From Labilithrix sp. (GTDB lineage Bacteria > Myxococcota_A > Polyangia > Polyangiales > Polyangiaceae), in assembly GCA_019637175.1 (NCBI GenBank), contig JAHBWD010000064.1, positions 1 through 51,208 of the forward strand: 51,208 bases of DNA, given 5' to 3'. The position numbers were made by a program, and so were the translations under genes. The notes beneath the pieces were generated by a model that worked only from the letters and a program-made list of their open reading frames with translations, did no database searches and was not told the origin of the DNA. Of the stretch, positions 32,311 through 40,749 are shown one piece after another; positions within the stretch are counted from its first letter, which is position 1; each line of letters starts with the position of its first letter.

Positions 32311-32973
32311 ATGCTGGTCAACGTGCCCGCCGCCGACGTCATGCTCGCCGGCGACCTCACCGTCCCGCCACATCCGTGCGGAATCGTCCTCTTCGCCCAC
32401 GGGAGCGGGAGCAGCCGGCAGAGCCCGCGCAACCAGCTCGTCGCGCGCGAGCTCAACGACGCCGCGCCTCCGCTCGCGACGCTGCTCATCGATCTGCTCA
32501 CCGAGGAGGAAGAAGGCCGAGATCGCTGGGACGCGCACCTGCGCTTCGACATCGGGCTGCTCGCGCGTCGCCTCATCGCCGTCACCGATTGGCTGACGAT
32601 GCACGGCACGCCCGGCCTGCCCGTCGGCTACTTCGGCGCGAGCACCGGCGCGGGCGCCGCGCTCGTCGCCGCGGCCGAGCGGCCCGACGCGGTGGTCGCG
32701 ATCGTCTCGCGCGGCGGGCGGCCCGATCTCGCAGGCGCCGCGCTCGAGCGCGTCCGCGCGCCGACGCTGCTCCTCGTGGGGAGCAATGATCCGCTCGTCA
32801 TCGACCTCAACGAGATGGCCGCGCGCGTGATCCCGGCCGAGGTGGTGCTCGACGTGATCCCGGGCGCGAGCCACCTCTTCGAAGAGCCGGGCAAGCTCGC
32901 GGAGGTGGCGCGCCGCGCGACCCGCTGGTTCCACCGCTACCTCGGCGGCGCCGTCACGAGCGCCTACGCGTGA
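32311..32973 (+). CDS. Alpha/beta hydrolase of the dienelactone-hydrolase type
   Basis: 220 residues from ATG 32311, cytosolic. Strand-turn GIVLFAHGSGSSRQSPRN gives the oxyanion hole. The nucleophilic serine is in GYFGASTGAGAAL (about residue 112). The acid is probably the aspartate in LLVGSNDPLV and the base the histidine in IPGASHLFEEPG. This small family is often fused or adjacent to phosphoribosyltransferases, but none is here. It likely cleaves an ester or lactone of unknown origin. The stop lies one base from the stop of the convergent trehalose-synthase-like gene. Confidence 0.85.
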   Translation: MLVNVPAADVMLAGDLTVPPHPCGIVLFAHGSGSSRQSPRNQLVARELNDAAPPLATLLIDLLTEEEEGRDRWDAHLRFDIGLLARRLIAVTDWLTMHGTPGLPVGYFGASTGAGAALVAAAERPDAVVAIVSRGGRPDLAGAALERVRAPTLLLVGSNDPLVIDLNEMAARVIPAEVVLDVIPGASHLFEEPGKLAEVARRATRWFHRYLGGAVTSAYA

Positions 32974-32974
32974 G

Positions 32975-34417
32975 CTACACGGCGTCGGACGGCCTGACGA
33001 GCATGCCTCGCACGAGCGCCGCCCACTGCTCGAGCGACGTGATGCTGAGCGATCCGTCGAGGACGCGCCGATGCGCCGCGGCGCCGAGGCGCTTCGCGCG
33101 CGCGGGATCGTCGAGCACGCCGCAGATCGCGTCGCCGAACGCCTGCATGTCGCGCGGATCGTGGACGAGCACGCCGTCGACGCCGTCGTCGATCTGGTCT
33201 TGGATCCCGCCGACCGCGCTCGCGACGACGGGGCGCGACTTCCACATCGCCTCCGTCACCGTGAGCCCGAAGCCTTCGCGCAAGCTCTTCTGGATGACCA
33301 CGGTGGCGTGCCTTTGGAGCGCGTTCACGATGGCGGCGTTCTCCTCTTCGTCATCCATCGGGAGCTGCGCGAGGAGGATCGATTGACGAAGCGCCTTCGG
33401 CAGCTCACGCCAGACGCGCTCGACTTCGCCGAAGACCTGCGGGCCTTCGGGATCGTCGGCCACCGCTCTCATTTGCGGCCCGGCGAGGACGAGCTGAGCG
33501 CGCCGATGGGCCGCCGACGCGACGTGGTAGGCGAAGCCTTCGAGGACGCCGACGGGATCCTTCATCCGATCCCAGCGTGAAACCTGCACGACGAGCGGCA
33601 TGTTCCACGCGGGCGCGGGGCCCATGCACATGACCTCGGCCCTGCTGTCGACGCGCCCGACGCTGCCGTCGTCGCGCGTGAAGATCGGCGCGCCGCATCC
33701 GCCGGCGCCGTCGATGAGGCCGGCCTCGCAGAGGATCGCGCGCATCGCGTCGTCGGTCATCGGTTGGTTCTTCGCGGAGAACGGATCGATCGTCGGCTTG
33801 AGCACCGAAGTGCGCGTCTCGGAGAGCCAATCGGGCGCGTAGGCGCCGCGCGAGAACACGGCGACGGGCACGTTCTCCACGTACTTGCGGAGGAAGCTCC
33901 ATCCGCGATCGACCTCGACGCCGCTCTTCTCGTGCCCGATGTGGCACCGCCACACGACGAGCGCGCCGCGATCCAAGAGGTGGGGCACGAGACCTGCGGT
34001 CTGCGGATCGTGACAGATGACGATGTCGCCGTCGCGGACGAGCGCGTCGAGGGCGACGGCGTTCTCTCGCATCGCGCGCTCGTAGATCCGCGCCTGCTCG
34101 GGGCCGAGCGGCGAGCCGTCGCCGGGCACGTCGTGGAGCGCGTTGTGGAGGCGCTTGGTGATCCGGAAGAGCTCGGCCGGCCCCTCGATCACGAGCCATC
34201 GCGTCAGGATCCCTCGCCCGCGCGCGTAGCGGAGCTGCGGCCGCAGCATTTCGGCCACACCGCCGCCGGCGGCGGTCGAGTTGACGTTGAAGATCGCGCG
34301 CGCTCCGAGCAGCTCACGCAGCTCGGCCGCTTCGCGTTCGAGCGCGACGACGCGCTCGTGACCGACGAGCTCTGCAAAGGGCGCGATGCTCCGCGCGGCG
34401 ACGTTGACCTCGAACAT
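32975..34417 (-). CDS. treT: Trehalose synthase-type glycosyltransferase (GT4, TreT-like)
   Basis: 480 residues from ATG 34417, preferred over a TTG 12 bp upstream because GGAG lies about 9 nt before it. Two-domain GT-B fold: the N-terminal half has FNVNSTAAGGGVAEML and VWRCHIGHEKSGVE. The C-terminal half has VVQVSRWDRMKDPVGVL, then VVIQKSLREGFGLTVTEAMWK with the Glu-x7-Glu donor motif, and ASAVGGIQDQIDDGVDG. This arrangement matches the glycosyltransferring trehalose synthase, which joins NDP-glucose and glucose reversibly. Trehalose would be a stress solute. Related GT4 enzymes can make other glycosides, so the substrate is not certain. Upstream lies the Uma2 gene in divergent orientation. 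Confidence 0.78.
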   Translation of the reverse strand: MFEVNVAARSIAPFAELVGHERVVALEREAAELRELLGARAIFNVNSTAAGGGVAEMLRPQLRYARGRGILTRWLVIEGPAELFRITKRLHNALHDVPGDGSPLGPEQARIYERAMRENAVALDALVRDGDIVICHDPQTAGLVPHLLDRGALVVWRCHIGHEKSGVEVDRGWSFLRKYVENVPVAVFSRGAYAPDWLSETRTSVLKPTIDPFSAKNQPMTDDAMRAILCEAGLIDGAGGCGAPIFTRDDGSVGRVDSRAEVMCMGPAPAWNMPLVVQVSRWDRMKDPVGVLEGFAYHVASAAHRRAQLVLAGPQMRAVADDPEGPQVFGEVERVWRELPKALRQSILLAQLPMDDEEENAAIVNALQRHATVVIQKSLREGFGLTVTEAMWKSRPVVASAVGGIQDQIDDGVDGVLVHDPRDMQAFGDAICGVLDDPARAKRLGAAAHRRVLDGSLSITSLEQWAALVRGMLVRPSDAV

Positions 34418-34480
34418 GTGCGGCTCCAACCCGGCTTCGTGCAGGATGGAGGCCAGGCGTCACCCGCGGACGATGGGTGC

Positions 34481-34486
34481 TACGCT
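34481..34486 (+). promoter_or_regulatory. -10-like hexamer TACGCT, leaderless position
   Basis: TACGCT lies 6 nt before ATG 34493 of the Uma2 gene; no ribosome site is present in the spacer TGGCGT. Confidence 0.4.
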
Positions 34487-34492
34487 TGGCGT

Positions 34493-35062
34493 ATGGTCGC
34501 GTCTCGGTCGCATCACCGATACACGCTCGAGGATTACCTCGGCGTCGAGGAGATGAGCCGCGTTCGCCACGAGTATCTCGACGGGCAGATCTTCGCCATG
34601 GCCGGGGGTACCCCGGAGCACGCCGCGCTCTCCGCCGCGATCGTCGTGCTGCTCGGGTCGAGGCTGCGCGGCAAGCCGTGCCGTCCCTACAGCGGCGACC
34701 TTCGCGTTCGGGTGTTGGCGACCGGGCTCGCGACCTATCCCGACGCGGCCGTGATCTGCGGTGAGGTCGAGCGCGATCCGAGCTCGAGCACGCACGCCGT
34801 CAATCCAGCCGTCCTCGTCGAGGTCTTGAGCCCCAGCACCGAAGACTACGATCGCGGTGAGAAGCGCGAGCACTACGCGCGCATCGAGTCTCTCCGAGAG
34901 TACGTGCTCGTCGCGCAGGATCGGCGTCGGGTCGAGGTGTTCCACCGCACGGAGTCTTCGAGCTGGGCCCACAGCGTCTTCGAGGCGGGCGCCGACGTCG
35001 AGCTTCCGTCGCTGGGGCTCACGTTCTCCGTCGACGAGCTCTACGAAGGGGCGGGCCTGTAG
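34493..35062 (+). CDS. Uma2-family (DUF820) putative PD-(D/E)XK nuclease
   Basis: 189 residues from ATG 34493. Begins with the family pattern HHRYTLEDYLGVEE, then RHEYLDGQIFAMAGGTPEHA. The predicted active site comprises the aspartate in TYPDAAVICGEV and the glutamate in PAVLVEVLSPSTEDYDRGEK, followed by LREYVLVAQDRRRVEVFHR. Uma2 proteins are very abundant in cyanobacteria and myxobacteria, have a restriction-endonuclease fold, and mostly lack known function; some are thought to move with mobile elements. It stands alone here, with no transposase or methylase nearby, and converges with the ferritin-like gene 6 bp on. Confidence 0.88.
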   Translation: MVASRSHHRYTLEDYLGVEEMSRVRHEYLDGQIFAMAGGTPEHAALSAAIVVLLGSRLRGKPCRPYSGDLRVRVLATGLATYPDAAVICGEVERDPSSSTHAVNPAVLVEVLSPSTEDYDRGEKREHYARIESLREYVLVAQDRRRVEVFHRTESSSWAHSVFEAGADVELPSLGLTFSVDELYEGAGL

Positions 35063-35068
35063 GCGATA

Positions 35069-36190
35069 TCACGCGGCGAGCGCCGCGAGGATGCGGGTCG
35101 ACTCCTCGGCCGTGGGGAGCCCGGCGATGCTCCGGAGGCGGGCGTCGCTGAAGGCGCGCGGGAGCGCGTGGGCGAGGGACCGCGCGGCGTCGCGAGTCTC
35201 GGCGTCGAGGGCGTCGACCTCTTCGGGGGCGAGCCGCGTGCGCGCCCAGTGATCGATGCGCCGCGCGAGATCGGCGTGGGTCGCTTCCTCGATCGCGATC
35301 TTCTTCATCACCCCACGGAGCTCTCGATCTTCGGCGCGGATCGACTGCACGACGGCGACGGCGGCGGCGAAGGTCTCCTTCACGCAGCCCTCGACGACGT
35401 TCTCGCGCGCGAGCTCGAAGAGCGATCGCTCGCGGAAGGGCGAGACACGTGGCGGGACGCGCCGCGCGCCGTAGCGTGTCGCGATCCCGGCCAGCGCGGT
35501 TGCGTGCTCGGCTTCTTCGACCGCGGCGCGATCGCAGGCGCGCGCGAGCGCTTCCGGAGCGCCAAACGCGCGGAGCTCGGCGCCGAGGCGCTCGAACGCG
35601 ACGACGCTCGCGGCCTCGAGCCAGACCGACGCGGAGAGAAAGTGAGCGATCGCGTCGCGATCGCTCCCACGGTGAGAGGCGAGCCCGTGCGGACGTCGCC
35701 CGCCGGCCCAGCAGCTGATGGTCACCGGCCCATCGCCGAAGCCGCAGTTTCCGGCGTCGACGTCGTTGTCGAAAGGATCGAGCCACGGTAGGCGGCAGGG
35801 GCCCCCGCTGCAGCCGGCGCAGACGCTCATCGCGTGGCAGACGGCGTCGTCGTGTCGGAGCGCGCAAGCGAGCTCCGGAGTCACGAGGGTGCCGACGCCG
35901 ACGCACTCGCCGCCGTCGAGGAGGAGACCACAGCGCGCGGGCACCGTGCCGGCGGCCCAACGCGGATCGGTCGGACCCGGGCATGGCTCGACGACATCGA
36001 CGTCTGCGTCGGCCGCTGCTGCGTCCAGGGGAGCGGCGTTCGCGGCTGCCGCGTCGTCGCCGTCGCCGGAGGTGCTGCTCGCGTCCGCGTAGGTGTTCTC
36101 GTTTGCGGCGACCTCGATGACGGCGATCCCACCGCACGCAGCGCTGACCAGAGAGAGAAGCGACGCGTAGCTGATCGTCCTCGAGCGCAC
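35069..36190 (-). CDS. Lipoprotein with ferritin-like four-helix domain
   Basis: 373 residues from GTG 36190; no other start gives the signal peptide MRSRTISYASLLSLVSAAC with lipobox SAAC (C19). Residues 20-75 are an Asp/Ala-rich linker. Residues about 75-155 form a Cys-rich region with about nine cysteines (PARCGLL, GECVG, LACALR, AVCHAMSVCAGCSGGPC, GNCGFG, TISCW). From about 165 comes a ferritin-like bundle: SVWLEAASVVAFERL, CDRAAVEEAEHATALAG, GCVKETFAAAVAVV and MKKIAIEEATHADLARR. The two E-x-x-H pairs (EAEH and EATH) plus single glutamates match a diiron site. A ferritin-like domain tethered outside the cytoplasm is unusual; it may store or oxidise a metal or act as an oxidase. It follows the ECF sigma module on the same strand. 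Confidence 0.82.
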   Translation of the reverse strand: MRSRTISYASLLSLVSAACGGIAVIEVAANENTYADASSTSGDGDDAAAANAAPLDAAAADADVDVVEPCPGPTDPRWAAGTVPARCGLLLDGGECVGVGTLVTPELACALRHDDAVCHAMSVCAGCSGGPCRLPWLDPFDNDVDAGNCGFGDGPVTISCWAGGRRPHGLASHRGSDRDAIAHFLSASVWLEAASVVAFERLGAELRAFGAPEALARACDRAAVEEAEHATALAGIATRYGARRVPPRVSPFRERSLFELARENVVEGCVKETFAAAVAVVQSIRAEDRELRGVMKKIAIEEATHADLARRIDHWARTRLAPEEVDALDAETRDAARSLAHALPRAFSDARLRSIAGLPTAEESTRILAALAA

Positions 36191-36237
36191 GCAGGGGCTT
36201 GGGACGTGCCCTCGCTTTTCGTCATCGCGGGCGAGCT

Positions 36238-36906
36238 TCAGTCGACCGGGACGAACCGCGCTCGGAGAGGAGACGGTCCGTACTCGACGACCTCCATCTG
36301 CCGAGGATTCTTGGAGAACGCGAAGCCGTGCGGATCCGGGCCGAGACCCATGCCGCGCCGATCGAGGTACACGACGAGGCTCGTGCGAGGACGGGGATCG
36401 TCGCGCGCGACGTCTTGGGAGACGACGCCGGCGTCGGCTGCCGCGCCGGCGTCGGCGTCGGCGAACGAGTGGTAGCGGACCTTGCCGAAGTTGTAGTCGT
36501 CCTTCGTCTCGGGCACGAGCGCGCCGCGAGCGTCGTCGAAGCGCAAGACCGCCCACGTGCCGTCGGCGTCGAAGGCGAAGCCGTCGCCTTCGTCGTCGTT
36601 GAGCGATGACATCGAGGCCGGGTCGCAGAGGAACCAGCGCCCGACGATGCGCTGGGTGAGCTCGAGCGCGCTGTAGTAGGCGTTGTTCTGCCCGGGCTCT
36701 TCCGCGCAGCGCGCGCGGAGCTTCTCCTCGAACGTGAGCGGCGCGCCGGCGTCGACGACGTGGACGTCGGGCGCGCTCGCGTCGGGGACATCGGGACCGA
36801 GATCCGGCGGATCCTCGCCGACCTGAAGGGGAGTCACACGACACGCGCCGATCCACGCGACGAGGCTGCTCGCGCAGGCGCCGATGATGAGCCAACCCCG
36901 CTTCAT
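36238..36906 (-). CDS. Lipoprotein of unknown function
   Basis: 222 residues from ATG 36906. The signal peptide MKRGWLIIGACASSLVAWIGAC ends in lipobox IGAC (C22), followed by a Pro/Asp linker (GEDPPDLGPDVPDASAPD). The folded region contains LTFEEKLRARCAEEPG, ELTQRIVGRWFLCDPAS, DGDGFAFDADGTWAVLRFD and HGFAFSKNPRQMEVVEYGP. The IVGRW..C......DG..F..DGTW order looks like a lipocalin-like or small beta-barrel ligand-binding fold, but this is only a pattern impression. The start overlaps the stop of the sigma-partner gene by 4 bp, so the lipoprotein is part of the ECF operon. Confidence 0.75.
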   Translation of the reverse strand: MKRGWLIIGACASSLVAWIGACRVTPLQVGEDPPDLGPDVPDASAPDVHVVDAGAPLTFEEKLRARCAEEPGQNNAYYSALELTQRIVGRWFLCDPASMSSLNDDEGDGFAFDADGTWAVLRFDDARGALVPETKDDYNFGKVRYHSFADADAGAAADAGVVSQDVARDDPRPRTSLVVYLDRRGMGLGPDPHGFAFSKNPRQMEVVEYGPSPLRARFVPVD

Positions 36907-37613
36907 TGTTCGTCGTGCCCCAGCGCAGCCTCGACCGCCGCGAGCAGCACGCTTCCAGGATAGCGCTGCCGAAAGCGCGCCGCCCGTGCCTCGGCCTCGG
37001 GCCGTTTGCCGGCGAGCACCAGCGCCTGGACGGCGATGGCCTCGCGCTCCTCGCTCATCTTTCCTTGCGCGAACTTCGTCTCGTGCTTCCTCACGGCGTC
37101 GAGGGCGCTCGCGGCGTCGCGCCGGCCGAGCGCGGTGCGCGCCGGATCGAGCAGCGCCCGCTCGGCCGCGAGCGAGTCGCCTCGAGGCGCGCTCCCGGCC
37201 GGCGGCGTCGACGCGCTCGCCGCGGGCGCGGCGCTCGCGGGTGGCCCTTCGACGGGCGGCGCGGCGCTCGCGGGCGTCACGCTGGGCGCAATATGTGTAT
37301 CATGCATGTATTCGACGGCTTGGACCTTCGGCGGCATCAACGCGAAGACGACCGCACCTCCGGCGAGCGCGCCGGCGATGAACGCCGCGATGATCTTCGC
37401 TCCTGCACCTGCGGCGGCTGCGTTCGCTCCCGCGCTCGTGCTGGTCGTGGTCGGTCCGCCGCCGTCTCCTCCGGGGGGCGGAGCGCCGAAGAGCGTCTTC
37501 TCGAGGCGCGCGCGAACGCGCGCCTTGCCAGGCGGCGCGTCGTCGAGCGCGCTCCGTTCGCTCGAGAGGAGCGCGTCGATCTCCGGCGCCATCGGATCGA
37601 TCGGAGGCGTCAT
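36903..37613 (-). CDS. Sigma-factor-coupled membrane protein (putative anti-sigma) with TPR-like outer domain
   Basis: 236 residues from ATG 37613, whose ATGA overlaps the sigma stop by 4 bp. Residues 1-70 are cytosolic (PPIDPMAPEIDALLSSERSA, KARVRARLEKTLFG). One transmembrane helix lies at about 73-94 (GAGAKIIAAFIAGALAGGAVVF). A Pro/Ala/Ser spacer leads to an outer helical domain (about 145-236): AAERALLDPARTALGRRDAASALDAV, then MSEEREAIAVQALVLAGKRPEAEARAARFRQRYP, which looks like two to three TPR units. No zinc-binding motif is seen. Architecture and coupling fit a myxobacterial membrane regulator that releases the sigma factor on an envelope signal. The role is inferred. Confidence 0.75.
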   Translation of the reverse strand: MTPPIDPMAPEIDALLSSERSALDDAPPGKARVRARLEKTLFGAPPPGGDGGGPTTTSTSAGANAAAAGAGAKIIAAFIAGALAGGAVVFALMPPKVQAVEYMHDTHIAPSVTPASAAPPVEGPPASAAPAASASTPPAGSAPRGDSLAAERALLDPARTALGRRDAASALDAVRKHETKFAQGKMSEEREAIAVQALVLAGKRPEAEARAARFRQRYPGSVLLAAVEAALGHDEQ

Positions 37614-38149
37614 TCGCTCTCTCCTTTCTCCGATCGCTCGGTCGAGAGGCGCAGCTCCTCGGCGTGCGCTGCGAACGTCGCGCGCGCGAGCCGGAGGCGC
37701 GAATAGGCCGTGTTCACCGAGATGCCCATGGAGTCCGCGATCTCTCTCATGGGCGTCTCGTCGATCTCGTAGAGCACGAAGACCGCTCTCTGCTCGATGG
37801 GCATGGCCTCGAGGGCGCGTCGCACGAGCGCCGCCGCCTCACGGTCGAAGAGCGCCTCTTCGGCCGAGGGATCGTTCGCTACGGCGTCGTCATCGCCGAC
37901 GCCCAGGCCCGTTTTGTGGCGCGCGAGGCGTCGGTAGTCGGACGCGAAGCGGAACGCGAAGGCGAAGAGCCACGGCTTGATCGGTCGAGCGCGGTCGTAG
38001 CGATGCAGATTCTCGAAGACCTCGACGAAGACGTCGTGGGCGAGATCTTCCAGATCCCGCATCTCCACGCCGAGGCGCCGGAGCGAGTGATAGACGTAGC
38101 CGTACTGCGCGTCGAAGACTTGCCGGAAGAAGGACGCGTCGTCCTTCAT
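37610..38149 (-). CDS. ECF-type RNA polymerase sigma factor
   Basis: 179 residues if ATG 38149 is used. An in-frame GTG at 38185, just after the upstream stop, would add 12 residues; neither has a good ribosome site. Region 2: FFRQVFDAQYGYVYHSLRRLGV, DLEDLAHDVFVEVFENLHRY, KPWLFAFAFRFASDYRRLAR. Region 4: LEAMPIEQRAVFVLYEIDETPMREIADSMGISVNTAYSRLRLAR, with the DNA-reading helix at its end. It is coupled by 4-bp overlap to the membrane partner, and the lipoprotein gene after that is coupled as well. Upstream genes of the same strand (38191-40709) may share transcription. Confidence 0.92.
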   Translation of the reverse strand: MKDDASFFRQVFDAQYGYVYHSLRRLGVEMRDLEDLAHDVFVEVFENLHRYDRARPIKPWLFAFAFRFASDYRRLARHKTGLGVGDDDAVANDPSAEEALFDREAAALVRRALEAMPIEQRAVFVLYEIDETPMREIADSMGISVNTAYSRLRLARATFAAHAEELRLSTERSEKGESE

Positions 38150-38190
38150 GTCCTTGGCTTGGGACGCTGCTTCGATTTCCGTCACGACCG

Positions 38191-39195
38191 TCAGCGAAAA
38201 GTGGCCGCGAGCGCGACGCCCGCGCCACCGGCGACGGCAGGGTAGCGGAAAGCTTGGCGATCGCCGAAGCGGAGCTCGTACCGCGTGACGACGACGTCCC
38301 CGTCGGCGTGGATCCTGAGCGAGAGGACCTCGTGGAGCGGGATGTCGAGCCCCAGTCGTGCGCCGACGGCTCCCCAGACGGCGTTCGAGCTCCCGGGCGA
38401 AGCGACGTCGAGGCCGCTCGCGGTGAGGCTCCCGAGTGAAGCGCGCGCACATCCGAAGAACCATCGACTGTGCCCGCAGGGAAGGAGCGTGAGCGCGACG
38501 AGCGACGACGAGACACGACCAGGGCCGTCGGCGTCGGCGCTCGATACGAGATCCGCGCGGCCCTCGACCGTGAGGCTGACGTCGCCGTACCGCGCGCGGC
38601 CGAAGACCAAGAATCCGAGCGCGGCGCCCGGCGCGGTCCCCATGCTCGCCGCTCCGCCGGCGCCTACCGTGAATCGCACGCGCTGTGCGGGTTCGAGCGG
38701 CGCCTCGGGCGGATCGTCGACGGCCTCCACGCCGTCGACCGTGTCTCGGGGATCGTCGGGAATCGGCTCCACCGGACGCTCCTCCGGAGGCAGCCCCTCG
38801 GGCCGTCCCTGTCGCGTCAGCGCGAGCGGATCGATGGCGATGCTGATCGTGAGGGCGAGGCTCGCGACCAGATCGCTGCACGCGCCGTCGCCTCGAAGCG
38901 CTCGCGCTCCTCGCACGGTGTTGTCGTGAGAGACGAGCTTCACCCTCGCGACGTAGCCGGCGCCTTCCTTGTCGATCTCTGTGAAGAGCGTGTCGAGCGC
39001 GAAGGTCGCGAAGGGATCGTAGCCGAGGCGCGCGGCGACGGCGTCGCGGAGCTCGCCTTCACCAGGACACGATTCTGCGCCGGGACCTCGCAAATAGACG
39101 AGCCGTGCGGTCGGCGCGGCTTCGGCGGCGCGCGGAAGGAACGCGAGGAGCGCCGCGATCGAGCCGAACCAACCGAAGTGCCGCCGACGCTTCAC
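38191..39195 (-). CDS. Exported protein with C-terminal beta-rich (possible outer-membrane) domain
   Basis: 334 residues from GTG 39195, which overlaps the stop of the GT-C gene by 4 bp (GTGA). The signal peptide MKRRRHFGWFGSIAALLAFLPRAAEA ends at AEA-AP. The N-terminal mature part (RLVYLRGPGAESCPGEGELRDAVAARLGYDPF) is a segment I associate with many myxobacterial periplasmic proteins of unknown role. After a Pro/Glu-rich spacer (about 155-190), alternating strands (VRFTVGAGGAASMG, ALGFLVFGRARYGDVSLTVEGRAD, ARLGLDIPLHEVLSLRIHADGD, end LAATFR with terminal aromatic-Arg) look like a small outer-membrane barrel. Function unknown. It is often the gene beside an ECF module in such genomes, which fits the neighbour here. 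Confidence 0.78.
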   Translation of the reverse strand: MKRRRHFGWFGSIAALLAFLPRAAEAAPTARLVYLRGPGAESCPGEGELRDAVAARLGYDPFATFALDTLFTEIDKEGAGYVARVKLVSHDNTVRGARALRGDGACSDLVASLALTISIAIDPLALTRQGRPEGLPPEERPVEPIPDDPRDTVDGVEAVDDPPEAPLEPAQRVRFTVGAGGAASMGTAPGAALGFLVFGRARYGDVSLTVEGRADLVSSADADGPGRVSSSLVALTLLPCGHSRWFFGCARASLGSLTASGLDVASPGSSNAVWGAVGARLGLDIPLHEVLSLRIHADGDVVVTRYELRFGDRQAFRYPAVAGGAGVALAATFR

Positions 39196-40709
39196 CCCGT
39201 CGACGAGGCCATGCGGCGCCTCCCCCGATACCAGGAGCGGGCGCCCTCGAAGGCGAGGACGCCGAAGATGAACGCGCCGAACTGGTGGAAGCAGCCGTAG
39301 TAGGCCATGCCGCCGCCGGAGAAGACCATGAACGCGCCGATCGACAGCGGCAGCGAGAACGCGAGGAGCTTCAGCATGAACCAGCGCCGCGAGAGCGCGA
39401 GGAAGATCGCCAGCGGCACGCAGAGCACGCCGAGCGCCGAGCCTTCGAGCTGAACGCGATCGGACGACGTGGCGATGCCGACGGGCGTCGTCTCCGTCAG
39501 GATCCTCCACGTTCGCTTCTTCAAGATGTCGAAGTACCAGCCCGGATCTTTCCGGATGTCGGCGATCACCTTGTCGCGGATCAGCTCGTTGTAACCGTCG
39601 ACCTCCTCGAACAAGATGGGGTACTTGCCGTGCGCGTCGTAGAACCACGACTGAACGGCGCGCGGCGCGAGCTTGTCGAGGTGCGGGTGGCGCTGCTTCA
39701 AGAACGGGAGCGCGTACGCGTAGGCGACGTTGTCGTTCCACGCGTAGCCGTACTTCTTGTCGAAGTCGCCGAGGCCGCAGAAAACGGGGTGCCAGAAGAG
39801 GTGGTTGTGGACGACGGGGCCCGTGTACGCGTCGCCGCCGGCCGCCGCTACCGTCGCCTTCGATCGCGCGAGCTTCGCGTCGAGGAACCTCACGGTGCCG
39901 AAGCTCGTGATCGTGAACGCGACCGCGAGGATGCCGACGAGCTTCGCGCGCTGCACGCGCGAGAGGGCGGTGACCGTGACGTACACGAGGACGACCGAGA
40001 GCAGCATCGGCGTCGGCTCGGAGCGGAAGGTGCGCACTACGGCCATCGCGACGCCCGAGGCGATCGCCGCCGCCGTCGGATACCACGCCGCCTTCGGCAG
40101 CTTCGGCGTCATCAGCGGGATGTTGATCGACAAGAGGAGGATCATCACCGTGATCGGCCACGAGAAGACGTTCTCCTGTCGATGAATGACGAAGAGCTGG
40201 AACGGGTTCGACCCCAGGATCAAGCAGAGGATGAACCCTTGCGGCGACCGCCGCATCCACCAGAACGCAGTGAAGAGCATGCAGAGCGCGAGCGTGAACG
40301 CGCGCATGTGCGCCGGCTGGAGGCGCGGCTTGATCGCGTCGCCGTTGAGGTAGACGTCGACGAGGTAGAGGTACGTCCGCCCGCGATCGCCGCCCGCGCG
40401 GAAGGTCGATCCGTGATCTTGCTTGAGGCTCGGCACCTCCTCGCGGAGCTGGCGGAGCGCCTCTTCCTTCGTGTCGGCGCGGATGGGGGCGTTCGTCGCG
40501 AGGGGAAAGAGACCGAGGTGATGGAGGAAGAAGACGAACTGCGCCTCCATGTTGATGCCCGTCGCCGCCGTCTGCTTGAAGCGCGTGTCGATCTCGGCCG
40601 TCTTCGCTTCGAAGCCGTACTGCCACGATCGAAGGAAGAGCAGCCCGAGCACGAGCACGACGACGCGCAGGTATCGCTTCGCGCGTGGCGAGCTCAGGTA
40701 CGACAGCAT
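39192..40709 (-). CDS. Polytopic GT-C-type membrane protein, paralogue A
   Basis: 505 residues from ATG 40709, with about nine helices (first at about 14-30). The outer loop before helix two has HLGLFPLATNAPI and GGDRGRTYLYLVDVYLNGD. A periplasmic region at about 285-390 has HPVFCGLGDFDKKYGYAWNDNVAYAYALPFL and RDKVIADIRKDPGWYFDILKKR. The same blocks occur in the protein at 45562-47097, so the two are clear paralogues. The family is unknown to me; topology and conserved Asp/Glu/His residues suggest a lipid-linked sugar transferase. It lies 40 bp after the Zn-ribbon methyltransferase gene on the same strand and is coupled to the exported protein at 38191. Confidence 0.78.
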   Translation of the reverse strand: MLSYLSSPRAKRYLRVVVLVLGLLFLRSWQYGFEAKTAEIDTRFKQTAATGINMEAQFVFFLHHLGLFPLATNAPIRADTKEEALRQLREEVPSLKQDHGSTFRAGGDRGRTYLYLVDVYLNGDAIKPRLQPAHMRAFTLALCMLFTAFWWMRRSPQGFILCLILGSNPFQLFVIHRQENVFSWPITVMILLLSINIPLMTPKLPKAAWYPTAAAIASGVAMAVVRTFRSEPTPMLLSVVLVYVTVTALSRVQRAKLVGILAVAFTITSFGTVRFLDAKLARSKATVAAAGGDAYTGPVVHNHLFWHPVFCGLGDFDKKYGYAWNDNVAYAYALPFLKQRHPHLDKLAPRAVQSWFYDAHGKYPILFEEVDGYNELIRDKVIADIRKDPGWYFDILKKRTWRILTETTPVGIATSSDRVQLEGSALGVLCVPLAIFLALSRRWFMLKLLAFSLPLSIGAFMVFSGGGMAYYGCFHQFGAFIFGVLAFEGARSWYRGRRRMASSTG

Positions 40710-40749
40710 CCGGCGCGCATCGTGCCGTAGATGCGCGGGTCGGTAAAGG

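Noticed and set aside
34493..35062. Uma2 nuclease as part of a restriction or toxin system
   Set aside because: No methylase, antitoxin or mobile element is adjacent, and Uma2 genes are typically solitary.
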